From a bacterium (GTDB lineage Bacteria > JAHJDO01), in assembly GCA_030652805.1 (NCBI GenBank), contig JAUSPT010000054.1, positions 1 through 64,000 on the forward strand: a DNA stretch of 64,000 bases, given 5' to 3'. The notes beneath the pieces are model-generated. The model was not told the origin of the DNA, did no database searches, and was given only the letters and a program-made list of their open reading frames with translations. Within the stretch, counting starts at the first letter, position 1, and each line of letters starts with the position of its first letter. The position numbers were made by a program, and so were the translations under genes. Positions 63,340 through 64,000 of the stretch are shown piece after piece.

Positions 63340-64000
63340 ATGCTAGAGAGAAAATTATACATTAATTTGTGGGAATCTTTATCATCTGAAAAACAGATGG
63401 TTTTTTTAAGCGGCCCAAGACAGGTAGGAAAAACCACACTTGCTAAAATTATTGCAAGGAGCTATTCCAACAAATATTATTTTAACTGGGATATCATTTC
63501 TAACAAAAAATTGTTGATTGAAGACCCTGCGTTTTTTCAGCATATAAACAGGGTTGATTCTACCAAACCTATAGTTATATTGGATGAGATACACAAATAC
63601 AGACAATGGAAAAATTATTTAAAAGGCATATATGATGAATTTAAAAATGAGTATGCTTTTCTTGTCTCAGGTAGTGGTCGGCTTGATACCTATCAGAAGG
63701 GAGGCGATTCCCTTGCTGGAAGATATTTTAAATTCCACCTTTTCCCGTTTACAATTGCTGAATTAAGCAGAGAGAATAGAGATTTTAATGATTTCATAGA
63801 TAATCCATTAAAAGATTTTGATATAAGCAAGAAACAATCTACAAAGAAGGTATGGGATGCTCTTTTTAATACAGGCGGTTTCCCCGAGCCTTTTGTAAAA
63901 GGAACAAAAGCGTTTTTAACCAGATGGTCTTCAAATTACTATCATCAGATTGTTCGGGAGGACATTAGGGATGTGTCAGATATAAGAAGAATTAATTCTG
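63340..64000 (+). CDS. AAA ATPase with DUF4143-type architecture (3' end outside window)
   Basis: The frame runs 220 codons to the window edge without a stop. It has Walker A GPRQVGKT (25-32), Walker B IVILDEIH (about 78-85), the sensor FLVSGSGRLDTY, GGDSLAGRYFKFHLFPFTIAEL and TGGFPEPFVKG. This is the same class as the gene at 59794, but clearly a different member. The ATG directly follows a palindrome cluster, with no obvious ribosome-binding site. Confidence 0.88.
   Translation, partial: MLERKLYINLWESLSSEKQMVFLSGPRQVGKTTLAKIIARSYSNKYYFNWDIISNKKLLIEDPAFFQHINRVDSTKPIVILDEIHKYRQWKNYLKGIYDEFKNEYAFLVSGSGRLDTYQKGGDSLAGRYFKFHLFPFTIAELSRENRDFNDFIDNPLKDFDISKKQSTKKVWDALFNTGGFPEPFVKGTKAFLTRWSSNYYHQIVREDIRDVSDIRRINS

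Overview
The window is AT-rich bacterial DNA, apparently chromosomal, with no phage, plasmid or transposase gene visible. Gene content points to an uncultivated, probably anaerobic bacterium of the Omnitrophota / candidate-phylum kind. The reasons are a predicted sodium-type V/A-ATPase, a mono-cluster ferredoxin, many B12-type radical SAM enzymes, many glycosyltransferases, and pervasive short tandem repeats. The phylum is a guess; no rRNA is present to test it.

Layout. (1) 1-12.7 kb: a plus-strand run of radical SAM genes, one of them lacking its B12 domain, then a nucleotidyltransferase and six glycosyltransferases, coupled by 1-4 bp stop/start overlaps at several joints. asnB follows. (2) 14.7-21.3 kb: tRNA-Val and tRNA-Asp sit directly in front of ilvD-ilvB-ilvN-ilvC-leuA, the shared branched-chain amino acid pathway. 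(3) 21.4-32.3 kb: an M24-like protein, then a minus-strand V/A-ATPase operon (H-I-K-E-C-F-A-B). Between A and B lie a DUF3592 protein and an MntA/HepT toxin-antitoxin pair, and subunit D is not found. A small exported Cys-rich protein with a perfect consensus promoter follows. (4) 32.4-40.1 kb: housekeeping genes: a LOG-like protein, a uvrC without a normal start codon or HhH domain, an FAH-family hydrolase, ferredoxin, aroE, nagB, aroK, a PHP phosphoesterase, an EamA transporter and a cupin regulator. (5) 40.2-63.2 kb: a second surface-polysaccharide island with two sugar-nucleotide dehydratase/epimerases, a flippase, GT2 and GT4 enzymes, five methyltransferases, two more radical SAM proteins and large GT-C-like membrane proteins. 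It is punctuated by a nucleotidyltransferase pair, four-helix-bundle genes and two DUF4143 ATPases.

The most striking pattern is a set of heptanucleotide tandem repeats (TCCCAAT, TTCAAAA, ACTCATC, ACAGACG, GGGAAAT types) and purine hexamers scattered through the polysaccharide genes and inside uvrC. Many lie in frame inside coding regions. One 4-copy TCCCAAT array at 62678-62706 sits exactly where a GT-C-like gene is frameshifted; gain of one 7-bp unit would restore the frame, so it may be a phase-variation switch. Dispersed palindromes of the ATTGC...GCAAT type, one of them in frame in a broken glycosyltransferase, add to the picture of a repeat-remodelled surface-glycan region.

No stretch longer than about 300 bp lacks a gene. 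The larger spacers are described through the promoters, palindromes and repeats they contain.
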